In this document: one piece after another, positions 29,017 through 37,243 of the stretch | How the letters are laid out: each line of letters opens with the position of its first letter | Position numbering within the stretch: the first letter of the stretch is position 1 | Assembly (NCBI GenBank): GCA_963788305.1 | Contig: CAWBGK010000020.1 | Location: forward strand, 197,096 to 261,095 | Reading direction: 5' to 3' | DNA length: 64,000 bases | Source: UTCFX2 sp963788305 | Lineage (GTDB): Bacteria > Chloroflexota > Anaerolineae > Anaerolineales > UBA4823 | The notes under the pieces: model-generated | Told to the model about the DNA's origin: nothing | The model's database searches: none | Seen by the model: only the letters and a program-made list of their open reading frames with translations | Made by a program: the position numbers and the translations under genes

Positions 29017-30228
29017 TTATTCACCCATTTTTTCGATAATGCTGGAAAGCTCCTCAGCCAGCCCTTTTCGGTCGAAATACTTCTCAACATATTCCCTGCC
29101 CTGCAATCCCATCCGGCGCGCCCGCTCGCGGTCGACGGCAAGCGATTGGATCGCCTCAGCCATAGCGGCCGGATTGCCCGGCTGGACGTAAATCCCGCAC
29201 CCGGCTTGCTCGACTACATTCCGGATCACTCCGGTGATTGCAAGCACGACCGGACGCCCGGCAGCCATATAATCAAAGACCTTATTGGGGTATACAGTTG
29301 CATACATCGGGATAGGTTTCAATATCGCAATACAGGCATCCGATGCAGCCAGCGCCTGAGACATTTTTGATTTCGGCACAGGCGGCAAGAAGAAGACATT
29401 GTTTAATCCCAGCTTCGCTGCGTAGGCTTGGAGTTCTGGCTTTTCTTTTCCGTCCCCAACCAGGACAATCGCAATATCTGGGTGCGTTTGCAGAACACAC
29501 CCTGCTTCAAGCACAATTTTCAGGTCATTCGACATCCCATGCGCACCTGCATACATCGCAAGAAATCGACCTTGAAGACCGAATTCCTGTCGAAAGTCAG
29601 AACCGGTAAGGAAAGGATCGAACATGCTGGCGTCCACGCCATTGGGGACCACCATAACATCTCGAGCGCCACGTGCTCGGACATGATCCACAAATCCCGG
29701 CGAATTCACGATCACCTGATCAGCATGTCGGTAAAGGAAACGCTCCAGCCAAAGGGATAGGCGGATCAAAAATGGATTGCGCAATACACCCACGTCAATC
29801 GCAAATGCCGGCCAGAGATCTCGGATTTCGAAGAGGAAGGGTTTCCTTTTGAGCCTCGCCAGAGCCCAGGCAGCTGCGCCCTGAAAAATCGGCGGTGAAG
29901 TACCCCAGACGAGGTCCACTTCGCGCACTTTTATCCCGGTCCAAAAGGATGAAAGCATGAAGGACAGAAAGCTGAACACTCTGTGAACAAAGCTGCGGTG
30001 CAGGGCTGCATAGGTATAGGCTCGAAGGATCGTGATGCCGGATTCTTCCGGATCCAGCTGGTTCTGAGCCGCAGCGACATGTAGCTGGCCGGTTAAATAG
30101 CTGATTGGGCTGGCGATGATCGTCACCTGATGGCCACGTTTCACCAGGAAGCGAGCCAGCTCGTGATGGCGCGTCCCACCGGGTTCATCGAGTGCGACAA
30201 ATGCCTGATGGATCAACAAGATATGCAT
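29017..30228 (-). CDS. GT4-family glycosyltransferase (WbuB/WcaI-like)
   Basis: This GT-B glycosyltransferase of about 403 residues starts with HILLIHQAFVALDEPGGTRHH. Its acceptor-side region includes RDLWPAFAIDVGVLRNP, and the C-terminal sugar-nucleotide site includes LVGDGKEKPELQAYA and PNKVFDYMAAGRPVVLA. This subtype commonly adds N-acetyl-amino-sugars in capsule or O-antigen assembly. I prefer ATG 30226-30228 (MHILLIH) because it matches the usual family start; GTG at 30255 would overlap the upstream gene. It lies seven bases downstream of the heparinase-like gene on the same strand. Its stop is one base from the convergent GGDEF gene. Confidence 0.87.
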   Translation of the reverse strand: MHILLIHQAFVALDEPGGTRHHELARFLVKRGHQVTIIASPISYLTGQLHVAAAQNQLDPEESGITILRAYTYAALHRSFVHRVFSFLSFMLSSFWTGIKVREVDLVWGTSPPIFQGAAAWALARLKRKPFLFEIRDLWPAFAIDVGVLRNPFLIRLSLWLERFLYRHADQVIVNSPGFVDHVRARGARDVMVVPNGVDASMFDPFLTGSDFRQEFGLQGRFLAMYAGAHGMSNDLKIVLEAGCVLQTHPDIAIVLVGDGKEKPELQAYAAKLGLNNVFFLPPVPKSKMSQALAASDACIAILKPIPMYATVYPNKVFDYMAAGRPVVLAITGVIRNVVEQAGCGIYVQPGNPAAMAEAIQSLAVDRERARRMGLQGREYVEKYFDRKGLAEELSSIIEKMGE

Positions 30229-30235
30229 AAAATTG

Positions 30236-32266
30236 TCAGCCCAATTTCCATTCACTGAAGAATTTCAGCGGGCAAGCACCACTCTGGCTCAATCTCACAG
30301 ATAAGGCTGGTATTTTTTCGTTGTAGTACTTCGAATTCCAACCCCATACAGGTTTCACAGTTCCATCCCCGTAGATCAGCTCCCCGGCGCGAACAATCTG
30401 GACCTTTACCCCAGGTGAAGCTGCATTTTCCGCTGGGATCGCCTGGAGCAGCAGTCTAATTTGTCCGCAGGGAGAAACAAGCCTGAGCAGGAATATGCTG
30501 CCTTTTTCATCGATTTCCCATGACCAGTCCGGAAGAAGCCAATGCAGACAAGCCGTATGAATCTCGGATTTCGAACGGCTCTGAACCTGCTGAATCTCGT
30601 CTTCAACAAGCCAACTGCCGCCAGAGGTCTTCACCGTCCGGCGGTGAGTCAAACCCATGCTGCGGTACCCGTCATGCTGAGCAGTTACCCGCTGGTCTTC
30701 TGGACTTTCAGTCTTTAATTCAAGCAGGCTTGCCTGGGCTCGATGCAGAAAAAGAAAGCGGCCAACCCGCTGCATCTGATCGCGACCATCCACAGTCACA
30801 GTATTGTGCACGTCGCTGCCTGCTAGCGCATTATCCCAGGGTGGGGGCGCATTATAGAGATAAGTCCCTGGATCGATCGCAACATTCATCCCCTGCCACC
30901 AAAGGTCAAGATGAAGCTGGTCAGCATGGCCTGGTCTACCGTTGAACCGGGCTGTCCGAAAATATGCCCAGGATTTTTTATCGCTTGATTTCAATACGAT
31001 TGGCGAACGAGCCACACTTGCTTCGTGGAAAAATCCGGCAGTTTTTCTCCACGATCGGTTGGATGCGACTGTAGCCCAAACCAGAGCGCCATCTCGTCCC
31101 AGGGTCCGCTGTCCAGTAATCCGGCTGCCCAGGAACGCAGCTGCAGAAGACTGGATCACGGGTCGGTAATCTTCGAAAGCCAGCATGGTAAACGGCAGGA
31201 TGTAGGCTCCGTCATTTGGCCCGAGGTTCGGCAGGCTTCCACTCTGATAATCCATGAGTTCGATAAGCCAGCGAGTCGCCGCACCAAGCCGTTCCCTGGA
31301 TTTCGGCGAGAAGGAACGCCCGCTCGCCCGCGCCAGAACATCCATCCAAAGCGCAAGTTGCAGCATCAGGCGATGATAATTCGCGCTATGCTGAGAATAC
31401 ACACCCTCTTCCGAAATCTGGGCAGCGATCCCGCGTTCAAACCAGCGCCATCCGGTTTCCCGCCAATCATCTGCCATCGGATGTTCAGGAAGCAATAAGC
31501 CAGCCGTGAACAATCCCGCGGCTTCACTCAACAAATGATTGTTGTTTTGGGAGCGCCCATAGACCATTGTAGGAGGGATCCGCCTGGCATGCTGCGCCGC
31601 CGCCAACGCCAGCATCCCAGCCCGCTCATCCGAAGAACACTCCGAACCAGCAAAGACGCTCCAGCAGTAAGCCATCGCCAAAAGCCGCAAGGCTGCTTCT
31701 TGGGCTGAAACCCAGTTCCAGCCCAGGTACGGCGGGTTAGCACCCAAAAAATCCGCTAGGAGTTTCCAGAAGGTCTCTGCATATCTCTCCTCTTTACTTA
31801 ATACGTAGGCACGACCTAACAGGATCGCCCATCCCAATCTGGCTGGTTCCCAGATGATCTTGACATCCTGAAAAACGCCGTTCCTGGTTCCTGGCTCATA
31901 TTCAGTCCAGTGTCGGAGGGGCAGTGGAGGGTGCAGATCCAGCGATACCGGCGTCCCACCAAAAAGGCGGATCTTACCGGCGACGACCTCATCTGCGGCT
32001 GCGATGACAGCATCTTTGCCTGGATGCCCCAGAACCTCGATCAGGCTCTCGCTCCTCGGCAAGGGAAGTAGAGACGCCAGCCTGAAACTCTGCCCTGCTG
32101 ACGATGAAGGCTCTATGTTAGAAAAAATCCGCCGGTAATGACCGCTGGTTATGCCCAAGCGATAAAGCCCATAACCGGCCAGCTGTCGGGGACCCAACTC
32201 GACCAGCGCTCTCATCAGGATTCGCCAACGACCAGCTTGAATAAGATTCTTCCCTCTTTCTTCCAC
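30236..32266 (-). CDS. Heparinase II/III-family polysaccharide lyase-like protein
   Basis: This protein of about 676 residues has an alpha-toroid N-terminal half and a C-terminal heparinase II/III beta-sandwich (NGRPGHADQLHLDLWWQG, then IDPGTYLYNAPPPWDNA and SDVHNTVTVDG). The His in GHADQLHLDLW and the downstream Asn/His segment match the family core. No signal peptide is seen. In bacterial exopolysaccharide loci this type is usually encoded beside a bi-domain oxidoreductase and a GT4 enzyme, as here, so a role in polymer trimming or assembly is inferred. GTG at 32264-32266 follows TGC-TATCAT by six bases, which I take as the start instead of the upstream TTG. Confidence 0.85.
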   Translation of the reverse strand: MEERGKNLIQAGRWRILMRALVELGPRQLAGYGLYRLGITSGHYRRIFSNIEPSSSAGQSFRLASLLPLPRSESLIEVLGHPGKDAVIAAADEVVAGKIRLFGGTPVSLDLHPPLPLRHWTEYEPGTRNGVFQDVKIIWEPARLGWAILLGRAYVLSKEERYAETFWKLLADFLGANPPYLGWNWVSAQEAALRLLAMAYCWSVFAGSECSSDERAGMLALAAAQHARRIPPTMVYGRSQNNNHLLSEAAGLFTAGLLLPEHPMADDWRETGWRWFERGIAAQISEEGVYSQHSANYHRLMLQLALWMDVLARASGRSFSPKSRERLGAATRWLIELMDYQSGSLPNLGPNDGAYILPFTMLAFEDYRPVIQSSAAAFLGSRITGQRTLGRDGALVWATVASNRSWRKTAGFFHEASVARSPIVLKSSDKKSWAYFRTARFNGRPGHADQLHLDLWWQGMNVAIDPGTYLYNAPPPWDNALAGSDVHNTVTVDGRDQMQRVGRFLFLHRAQASLLELKTESPEDQRVTAQHDGYRSMGLTHRRTVKTSGGSWLVEDEIQQVQSRSKSEIHTACLHWLLPDWSWEIDEKGSIFLLRLVSPCGQIRLLLQAIPAENAASPGVKVQIVRAGELIYGDGTVKPVWGWNSKYYNEKIPALSVRLSQSGACPLKFFSEWKLG

Positions 32267-32272
32267 TCCATG

Positions 32273-32278
32273 ATGATA
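32273..32278 (-). promoter_or_regulatory. Leaderless extended -10 element (TGC-TATCAT) of the heparinase-like gene
   Basis: On the minus strand TATCAT is preceded by TGC and followed by six bases (CATGGA), then GTG at 32264-32266. Confidence 0.5.
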
Positions 32279-32397
32279 GCATAAATTCAACGGAACAAAT
32301 GGGTTGCTGTCTGTCTTTCACAACCCTCTTAAATCGTGATATATTTAGCTGGAAAAAATCTTGATGGTTATCTATGTCGGTTGCCAGGACGACAGGA

Positions 32398-32898
32398 ATG
32401 AAAAAAATCAGCATCCTCATCTCATTGCTCTCACTTCTACTAATTGGGGCAGACCTTCCAATAGAAACGATCCGGCTTACCGTGATCAACAAATCCGAAT
32501 CGGATATCGCCATTCAACTTGTTTCAAGCGATAAGGAATGTTTCACTTCAAAGGATTATATCGACGGTCAGTTCTACTATTTGACGGTCCCTGAAGGATC
32601 AAGAGAAGTACCGACTGTCAAGGTGTTTGACATTCAAGAAGACTGCTACGCGATGCAGGTCCTTTACCTCCAAACGTATGATCCTGTCTACGGTTATAAA
32701 TGCGCAGTTCCAAAAGCCAACATCCTGATCGCGAGACGGAACATCCGTATAGTCGTGCTGCCTTGTGGCTTCTCACACTCCTGCCCAAAGGCGATCGGAG
32801 AGCCGTCGATGTGGAAATTCATCCCATTCCCCGTCCCAGCAAATGCTTATTTGTTCCAGAAGTACTGGCTGCACGCGCATGATCTACTGACCCCCTAA
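32398..32898 (+). CDS. Secreted protein of unknown function
   Basis: This protein of about 166 residues starts with a signal peptide (MKKISILISLLSLLLIGAD). The mature part begins IRLTVINKSESDIAIQL, a beta-strand-rich pattern, and has several cysteines (KECFTSK, QEDCYAM, YKCAV, LPCGFSHSCP) that could form disulfides. I do not recognise a family. ATG 32398 is preceded by GACAGGA. The gene is alone on the plus strand between two minus-strand polysaccharide genes, and its stop TAA overlaps the stop of the convergent oxidoreductase by four bases. It may have been inserted between those genes. Confidence 0.7.
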   Translation: MKKISILISLLSLLLIGADLPIETIRLTVINKSESDIAIQLVSSDKECFTSKDYIDGQFYYLTVPEGSREVPTVKVFDIQEDCYAMQVLYLQTYDPVYGYKCAVPKANILIARRNIRIVVLPCGFSHSCPKAIGEPSMWKFIPFPVPANAYLFQKYWLHAHDLLTP

Positions 32899-35156
32899 CC
32901 TGAAATCCAAACTGCGAAATATTGGACCAGGGCTGCTTCTATGAACAGCCCTGGTTTGTTCTTAGTGGATATAACGGCAGCACTTGAACGCAGCGCTTCA
33001 AGCGAAGCAAATGTTGCCTTCATTCCTCCAAAAATCTGGTCATATGGGATAGTTGGAGGGCCGCCGGCGCTGACCGCTGCGACAAATGCTTCCCATTCGG
33101 CGCGGTGGCCTTTGTCCTGCCGCAGGCGTGATGGTGCAGCGCTCCGCCTTCCTTTGACAACCAGCTCGACCGAACGGAAATCATCTAAAACTGCTACCCG
33201 TCCCCCACTGAAGACTTCTACCCGCTCCTTTGGAAAAGCCTTATCACCGTTTGCCAGGTAGCTGAGGAGGCCTAAAGAGCCGTCCGGAAATTCAAATGTG
33301 AGAGAGAAGTTATCTTGCTGATAACGCCCGGCGTCCGGCAAGCCAAAACCGCTCACCCGAGTGGGCAGAGCTCCGACAATAAAAATCAAGAAATCGATAA
33401 AATGGCATCCTTCTCCAACGAGCCGACCGCCGCCTTGCTCCAGGTCATGTGTCCAATGATTGAGTGGAATGAAACCTGCGTTCACCCTGTAATGGATGAA
33501 GAGCGGCTCTGCGCGCTCATCCATGAAGGCTTTGATCTTTTGCGAATAGGGTGCAAACCTGCGGTTATATCCTACCGTGAGCAGCGGCGGAACTGGAAGT
33601 GACTGCGCCTCCAGCAAAGCCTGACTCACATCCTCCAATTCAGATAAATTTAAAGCAAGCGGTTTCTCACAGAAGACGGATTTTCCTGCCTGGAGACCTG
33701 CAATCACCTGCCGGGCATGCAGGTTGTGGCGCGTCAGCACTGCCAGCGTATTGATCTGCGGATCAGTGATGATTTTCGCCTCTTCGCTGGCCGCGTATTG
33801 AAAACCGAAACGTTCGGCAGCATAGCGGGCGTTCATCCCCGAAGCCGACGCAATCCCGATCGGCTCAATTTCTGGGATTTTCTGCAATGCCGGCAGCATC
33901 ACCGCAGTCGCAAAGTTGCCGGCTCCCAATACGCCTAATTTCACACGACTGCCGCTGTCTTTTTGGCGGGCGCCTCCCACCTCCGGCGAAAATTGAACCA
34001 GCCTGCTTCCAGCTTGATCAGAAGGTATCTCATCTTGGTCCTTGGGATAGGTCAGGAGCACCCCAAGAAACGCTTCACCATTCTTTGAGGTGATCAGATC
34101 ATAAGCCTCGGGTGCCCTTTCAATCGGAAATCGGTGGGTGATCAGGGGCTCAACATTTACCCTTCGCTCTGCAAGCAATCCGACATACGATTCCAGGTTT
34201 CGGCCTTCCGTCCAGCGCACGTAACCGATGGGATAATCAGCCCCGCCTTCCTCATACTCCGGGTCATAACGACCTGGTCCATAGGAACGCGAATTTAGAA
34301 AGGTCAGCTCCTTCTCATAATACACTTTTCGCGGAAGCTGCAGTCCAACTGCTCCAACTGCGACCACACGCGCTCGATCTCGTGCAATTGCACCCGCCAG
34401 CTCAACCGGATCGTTTAATGGCGTATCAGCGCAGATCAAGATCGCGTCGCAGCCTCGCCCCTGGGTGAAGCTCAACGCTGCCTCAACCGCCTGATCGCGA
34501 CCGACCGCGTGAGCGCCCAGATTCTCCGCCAGGACCACCCGCCGAGGAACTAAATCGACCCCGAATACCTGACAGCCTGCAGCCCTCGCAATTCCAACCG
34601 CAAGCAGGCCTAGAAGACCCAAACCGATCACTGCAACTCGCTCGCCGATCTGAACTTCCGCAAGCCGAAATCCATGCATGGCGATTGCACCGAGTGTCGT
34701 GAACGCGGCCGACTCAAAATCAACATGATCAGGAAGAAGAACCAGCAAGTTCTCTGGAATACAGGCGTATTCGGCATGGACCGCAAAGCCTCCTCCACCG
34801 CAAGCCACACGCTGTCCTACACGAAATCCGGTTAACCCTTCGCCCAGAGCGACAATCGTTCCGGCTGACGAATATCCAAGCGCCATCGGCTGTTCCAGCC
34901 GACCAAAGGCGGCATCGAGCGTGGTCAGCAGGCCTTCTCGACGGGTTTTGTCCAGAACTTGACGGACAAGGTCGGGTCGAGATCGGGCTTTTCCAACCAA
35001 TGATTTCCCGGCGAATTCAACCACCATCCGCTCAGTCCCCGCTGAAACAAGCGACGCTGCAGTGCGCACCAAAGCTTCGCCCTTCTGAGGCGTTGGGATC
35101 GGTGTGTCAATGACGAGCGTCTCCCCATTTTTTAGGTTTTGTAAGATTTGTTTCAT
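32895..35156 (-). CDS. Bi-domain oxidoreductase: alcohol-dehydrogenase-like plus Gfo/Idh/MocA
   Basis: This protein of about 753 residues joins two redox modules. The N-terminal half is a medium-chain dehydrogenase (GYSSAGTIVALGEG, then AVIGLGLLGLLAVGIARA Rossmann motif, and QLPRKVYYEKELTF). The second half is a Gfo/Idh/MocA sugar oxidoreductase (LGVLGAGNFATAVMLPAL, then SVFCEKPLALN and GYNRRFAPYS). It probably oxidises or epimerises a nucleotide-activated sugar, working with the nearby lyase-like and GT4 genes. ATG 35154-35156 (MKQILQNL) is the family-like start. A minus-strand TATAAT lies at 35210-35215, and ATG 35189 and TTG 35204 are in-frame alternatives. Confidence 0.87.
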   Translation of the reverse strand: MKQILQNLKNGETLVIDTPIPTPQKGEALVRTAASLVSAGTERMVVEFAGKSLVGKARSRPDLVRQVLDKTRREGLLTTLDAAFGRLEQPMALGYSSAGTIVALGEGLTGFRVGQRVACGGGGFAVHAEYACIPENLLVLLPDHVDFESAAFTTLGAIAMHGFRLAEVQIGERVAVIGLGLLGLLAVGIARAAGCQVFGVDLVPRRVVLAENLGAHAVGRDQAVEAALSFTQGRGCDAILICADTPLNDPVELAGAIARDRARVVAVGAVGLQLPRKVYYEKELTFLNSRSYGPGRYDPEYEEGGADYPIGYVRWTEGRNLESYVGLLAERRVNVEPLITHRFPIERAPEAYDLITSKNGEAFLGVLLTYPKDQDEIPSDQAGSRLVQFSPEVGGARQKDSGSRVKLGVLGAGNFATAVMLPALQKIPEIEPIGIASASGMNARYAAERFGFQYAASEEAKIITDPQINTLAVLTRHNLHARQVIAGLQAGKSVFCEKPLALNLSELEDVSQALLEAQSLPVPPLLTVGYNRRFAPYSQKIKAFMDERAEPLFIHYRVNAGFIPLNHWTHDLEQGGGRLVGEGCHFIDFLIFIVGALPTRVSGFGLPDAGRYQQDNFSLTFEFPDGSLGLLSYLANGDKAFPKERVEVFSGGRVAVLDDFRSVELVVKGRRSAAPSRLRQDKGHRAEWEAFVAAVSAGGPPTIPYDQIFGGMKATFASLEALRSSAAVISTKNKPGLFIEAALVQYFAVWISG

Positions 35157-35209
35157 ACCCCAACCATTGGATCCAGGTTCTTGTCTCATAAAAGAAAATC
35201 GCAACGAGG

Positions 35210-35215
35210 ATTATA
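35210..35215 (-). promoter_or_regulatory. -10 element (TATAAT) of the bi-domain oxidoreductase gene
   Basis: A perfect minus-strand TATAAT gives a transcript start near 35203. It lies close to an in-frame TTG at 35204, and 15-50 bases before the ATG candidates. Confidence 0.5.
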
Positions 35216-35235
35216 GCGCATTAAAATGCCTGTGA

Positions 35236-35311
35236 TATAATTGCACGGTTTAACGCTTTCTTAATATCTCATGGTTTTGTCGAGATTTTTTCTGCAGATA
35301 AGATACTATAA
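35236..35311 (+). promoter_or_regulatory. Two plus-strand -10 elements before the M29 peptidase gene
   Basis: An extended -10 TGA-TATAAT has its hexamer at 35236-35241. A second TATAAT lies at 35306-35311. Either can drive the gene starting at 35368, giving leaders of about 50 or 120 bases. Confidence 0.5.
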
Positions 35312-35367
35312 TTATTGGGATCATTTGAAAAATCTTTCCTCATATTGGAAATAAAGGTTGATGAAGC

Positions 35368-36474
35368 ATGGACATCCGTTATCAAAATTTTGCCCGAATT
35401 CTTGTCGAGTATTCCACGAAGATCAAGCCTGGTGATCGTGTGGCAATCCTGTCTTCTGTTGCTGCAGTTCCGATGATCCAGGAGCTTTACAGCCAAATCT
35501 TGCGGATTGGCGCCTACCCTCATGTCCTGATGGATTTGCCAGATCAGCAAGAGCTGCTTTTTGCTTACGCCCAAGACGAGAACCTGGACTTCGTTCCGCT
35601 CTTCCACAAAATGGCCTTTGAAGAGTTCGACGTCCTGCTGAAACTTCCTGCCAGCCAGAATACACGCTTCATGAGCGGGATCGATCCTCAGCGTCTATCT
35701 CGTTTCCAGAAGGCGTTCAGCTCGCTGATTGCCGCCCAATTCACCCGCGGCGCAGATGGTTCGCTGCGCTGGATGAGCACGATCTTCCCAACCCATGCTC
35801 ACGCGATTGAAGCCGAAATGGGTTATGAGGCTTTTTCTGACTTCTTTTTTAACTCCTGTCATGCCGACGCGCAGACTCCTGATCCGGTCGCCTACTGGCA
35901 GGGGGTGGAACGCGATCAACAGCGGTTTGCTGACTTCATGAATGGCCATGACAAAGTCTTGGTCAGAGGCCCAAATGTTGATCTCTCCCTTTCCATCAAA
36001 GACCGGCTTTTTATGAATGCCTGCGGTCATACAAACATGCCTGATGGCGAGATCTTCACCGGTCCGGTCGAAGAATTGGTCAACGGATGGGTGCGCTTCA
36101 CGTATCCTGCTGTCCACTTTGGAAGCCTTGTCGAAGGAATTGAGCTTCATTTCAAAGAAGGCAAGATTGTAAAAGCCACCGCCGCCAAAAACCAGGATTT
36201 TCTGCTTCGGCTTCTTGATTCTGATCCTGGAGCACGCTACCTGGGAGAATTTGCGATCGGGCTGAATTACCAGATCAACCAGTTCTCAAAGAATATCCTG
36301 TTGGACGAAAAAATCGGCGGCAGCTTCCATATTGCAGCTGGAGCAGGTTATCCCGAAACCGGCAGCAAGAACAAGAGCTCCATTCATTGGGATATGATCT
36401 GCGATATCCGCCAGGATTCCGAAATCCTGTTGGATCAAGAACTTGTTTACAAAAACGGTCGATTCATCTCATAA
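35368..36474 (+). CDS. M29-family aminopeptidase
   Basis: This intact 368-residue metallo-aminopeptidase is of the AmpS/PepS/aminopeptidase-T family, which releases N-terminal residues from peptides using two metals. Candidate metal ligands are visible in the C-terminal half: Glu in EGIELHFKEGKI, Glu in YLGEFAIGLN, His in GSFHIAAGAGY, and His and Asp in SSIHWDMICDI. The N-terminal half (GDRVAILSSVAAVPMIQELY) forms the regulatory domain. It is cytoplasmic, with no signal peptide. Its last 32 bases overlap the start of the GDPD gene. Confidence 0.9.
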   Translation: MDIRYQNFARILVEYSTKIKPGDRVAILSSVAAVPMIQELYSQILRIGAYPHVLMDLPDQQELLFAYAQDENLDFVPLFHKMAFEEFDVLLKLPASQNTRFMSGIDPQRLSRFQKAFSSLIAAQFTRGADGSLRWMSTIFPTHAHAIEAEMGYEAFSDFFFNSCHADAQTPDPVAYWQGVERDQQRFADFMNGHDKVLVRGPNVDLSLSIKDRLFMNACGHTNMPDGEIFTGPVEELVNGWVRFTYPAVHFGSLVEGIELHFKEGKIVKATAAKNQDFLLRLLDSDPGARYLGEFAIGLNYQINQFSKNILLDEKIGGSFHIAAGAGYPETGSKNKSSIHWDMICDIRQDSEILLDQELVYKNGRFIS

Positions 36475-37243
36475 CAACAGCGTACTTCTGATCGCCCATC
36501 GAGGTGGCGAAGGGCAATGGCCTTCGAACACTCTTTTTGCATTTGAACAAGCCCTTGCCGTTGGCGCCGATTCGCTGGAGATGGATATCCACGCCACCGC
36601 GGATGGCACACTGGTTGTCCGCCATGACCCATTTGTTGATTCAACGACCAATGGCAAGGGATTCATCCGGGATTTTCCGCTTTCTGAGCTCAAACAACTC
36701 GATGCGGGGTATACCTGGACAGACGACGGGGGAAAAAGTTTCCCATTCCGCGCTCGGGGGATCGCTATTCCAACCCTTGCGGAGGTTTTCGAATCCTTCC
36801 CCAAAGCCTGCCTGAATATTGATATCAAGCCAAAAGAACCGCAAGTGACGCACAGCCTCTGCAAGCTGTTGAATGATTTTCATAAACTCGAACAGGTTGT
36901 GGTCGGCTCATTTCACACAAATCAGCTCAATCTCTTCCGACGGCTTTGCCCCAGGACCGCGGACAGCAGCTGGAGTCTCGAAATTCGCCGCTTTCTCTTG
37001 ATGGAACATATTTTTCTAGATCGAAGCTTTCATTCCCAGGCGTTTGCTTTCCAGATCCCCGAAACCGAAGGACGTTTGAAAATCGTGACTCCTAGATTTA
37101 TTCGAGCTGCCCATTCTCGAGGATTGCTTGTGCATATCTGGACGGTAAATGAGAAGGCTGACATGCAGCGTTTAATCGATTGGGGAGTGGATGGAATCAT
37201 GACCGATTATCCAGACCGGCTGGCTGAAGTATTAAGAAATTAA
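36443..37243 (+). CDS. Glycerophosphodiester phosphodiesterase
   Basis: This 266-residue TIM-barrel enzyme hydrolyses glycerophosphodiesters to glycerol-3-phosphate and an alcohol. The catalytic and metal motifs are present: LLIAHRGGEGQWPSNT, LEMDIHATADGTLVVRHD, and NIDIKPKEP. The C-terminal HIWTVNEKADMQRLIDWG precedes GIMTDYPDRL. No signal peptide is seen. The start is TTG at 36443, overlapping the M29 gene by 32 bases, which suggests coupling. Its stop overlaps the end of the convergent CydDC gene by 12 bases. Confidence 0.9.
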   Translation: MFTKTVDSSHNNSVLLIAHRGGEGQWPSNTLFAFEQALAVGADSLEMDIHATADGTLVVRHDPFVDSTTNGKGFIRDFPLSELKQLDAGYTWTDDGGKSFPFRARGIAIPTLAEVFESFPKACLNIDIKPKEPQVTHSLCKLLNDFHKLEQVVVGSFHTNQLNLFRRLCPRTADSSWSLEIRRFLLMEHIFLDRSFHSQAFAFQIPETEGRLKIVTPRFIRAAHSRGLLVHIWTVNEKADMQRLIDWGVDGIMTDYPDRLAEVLRN

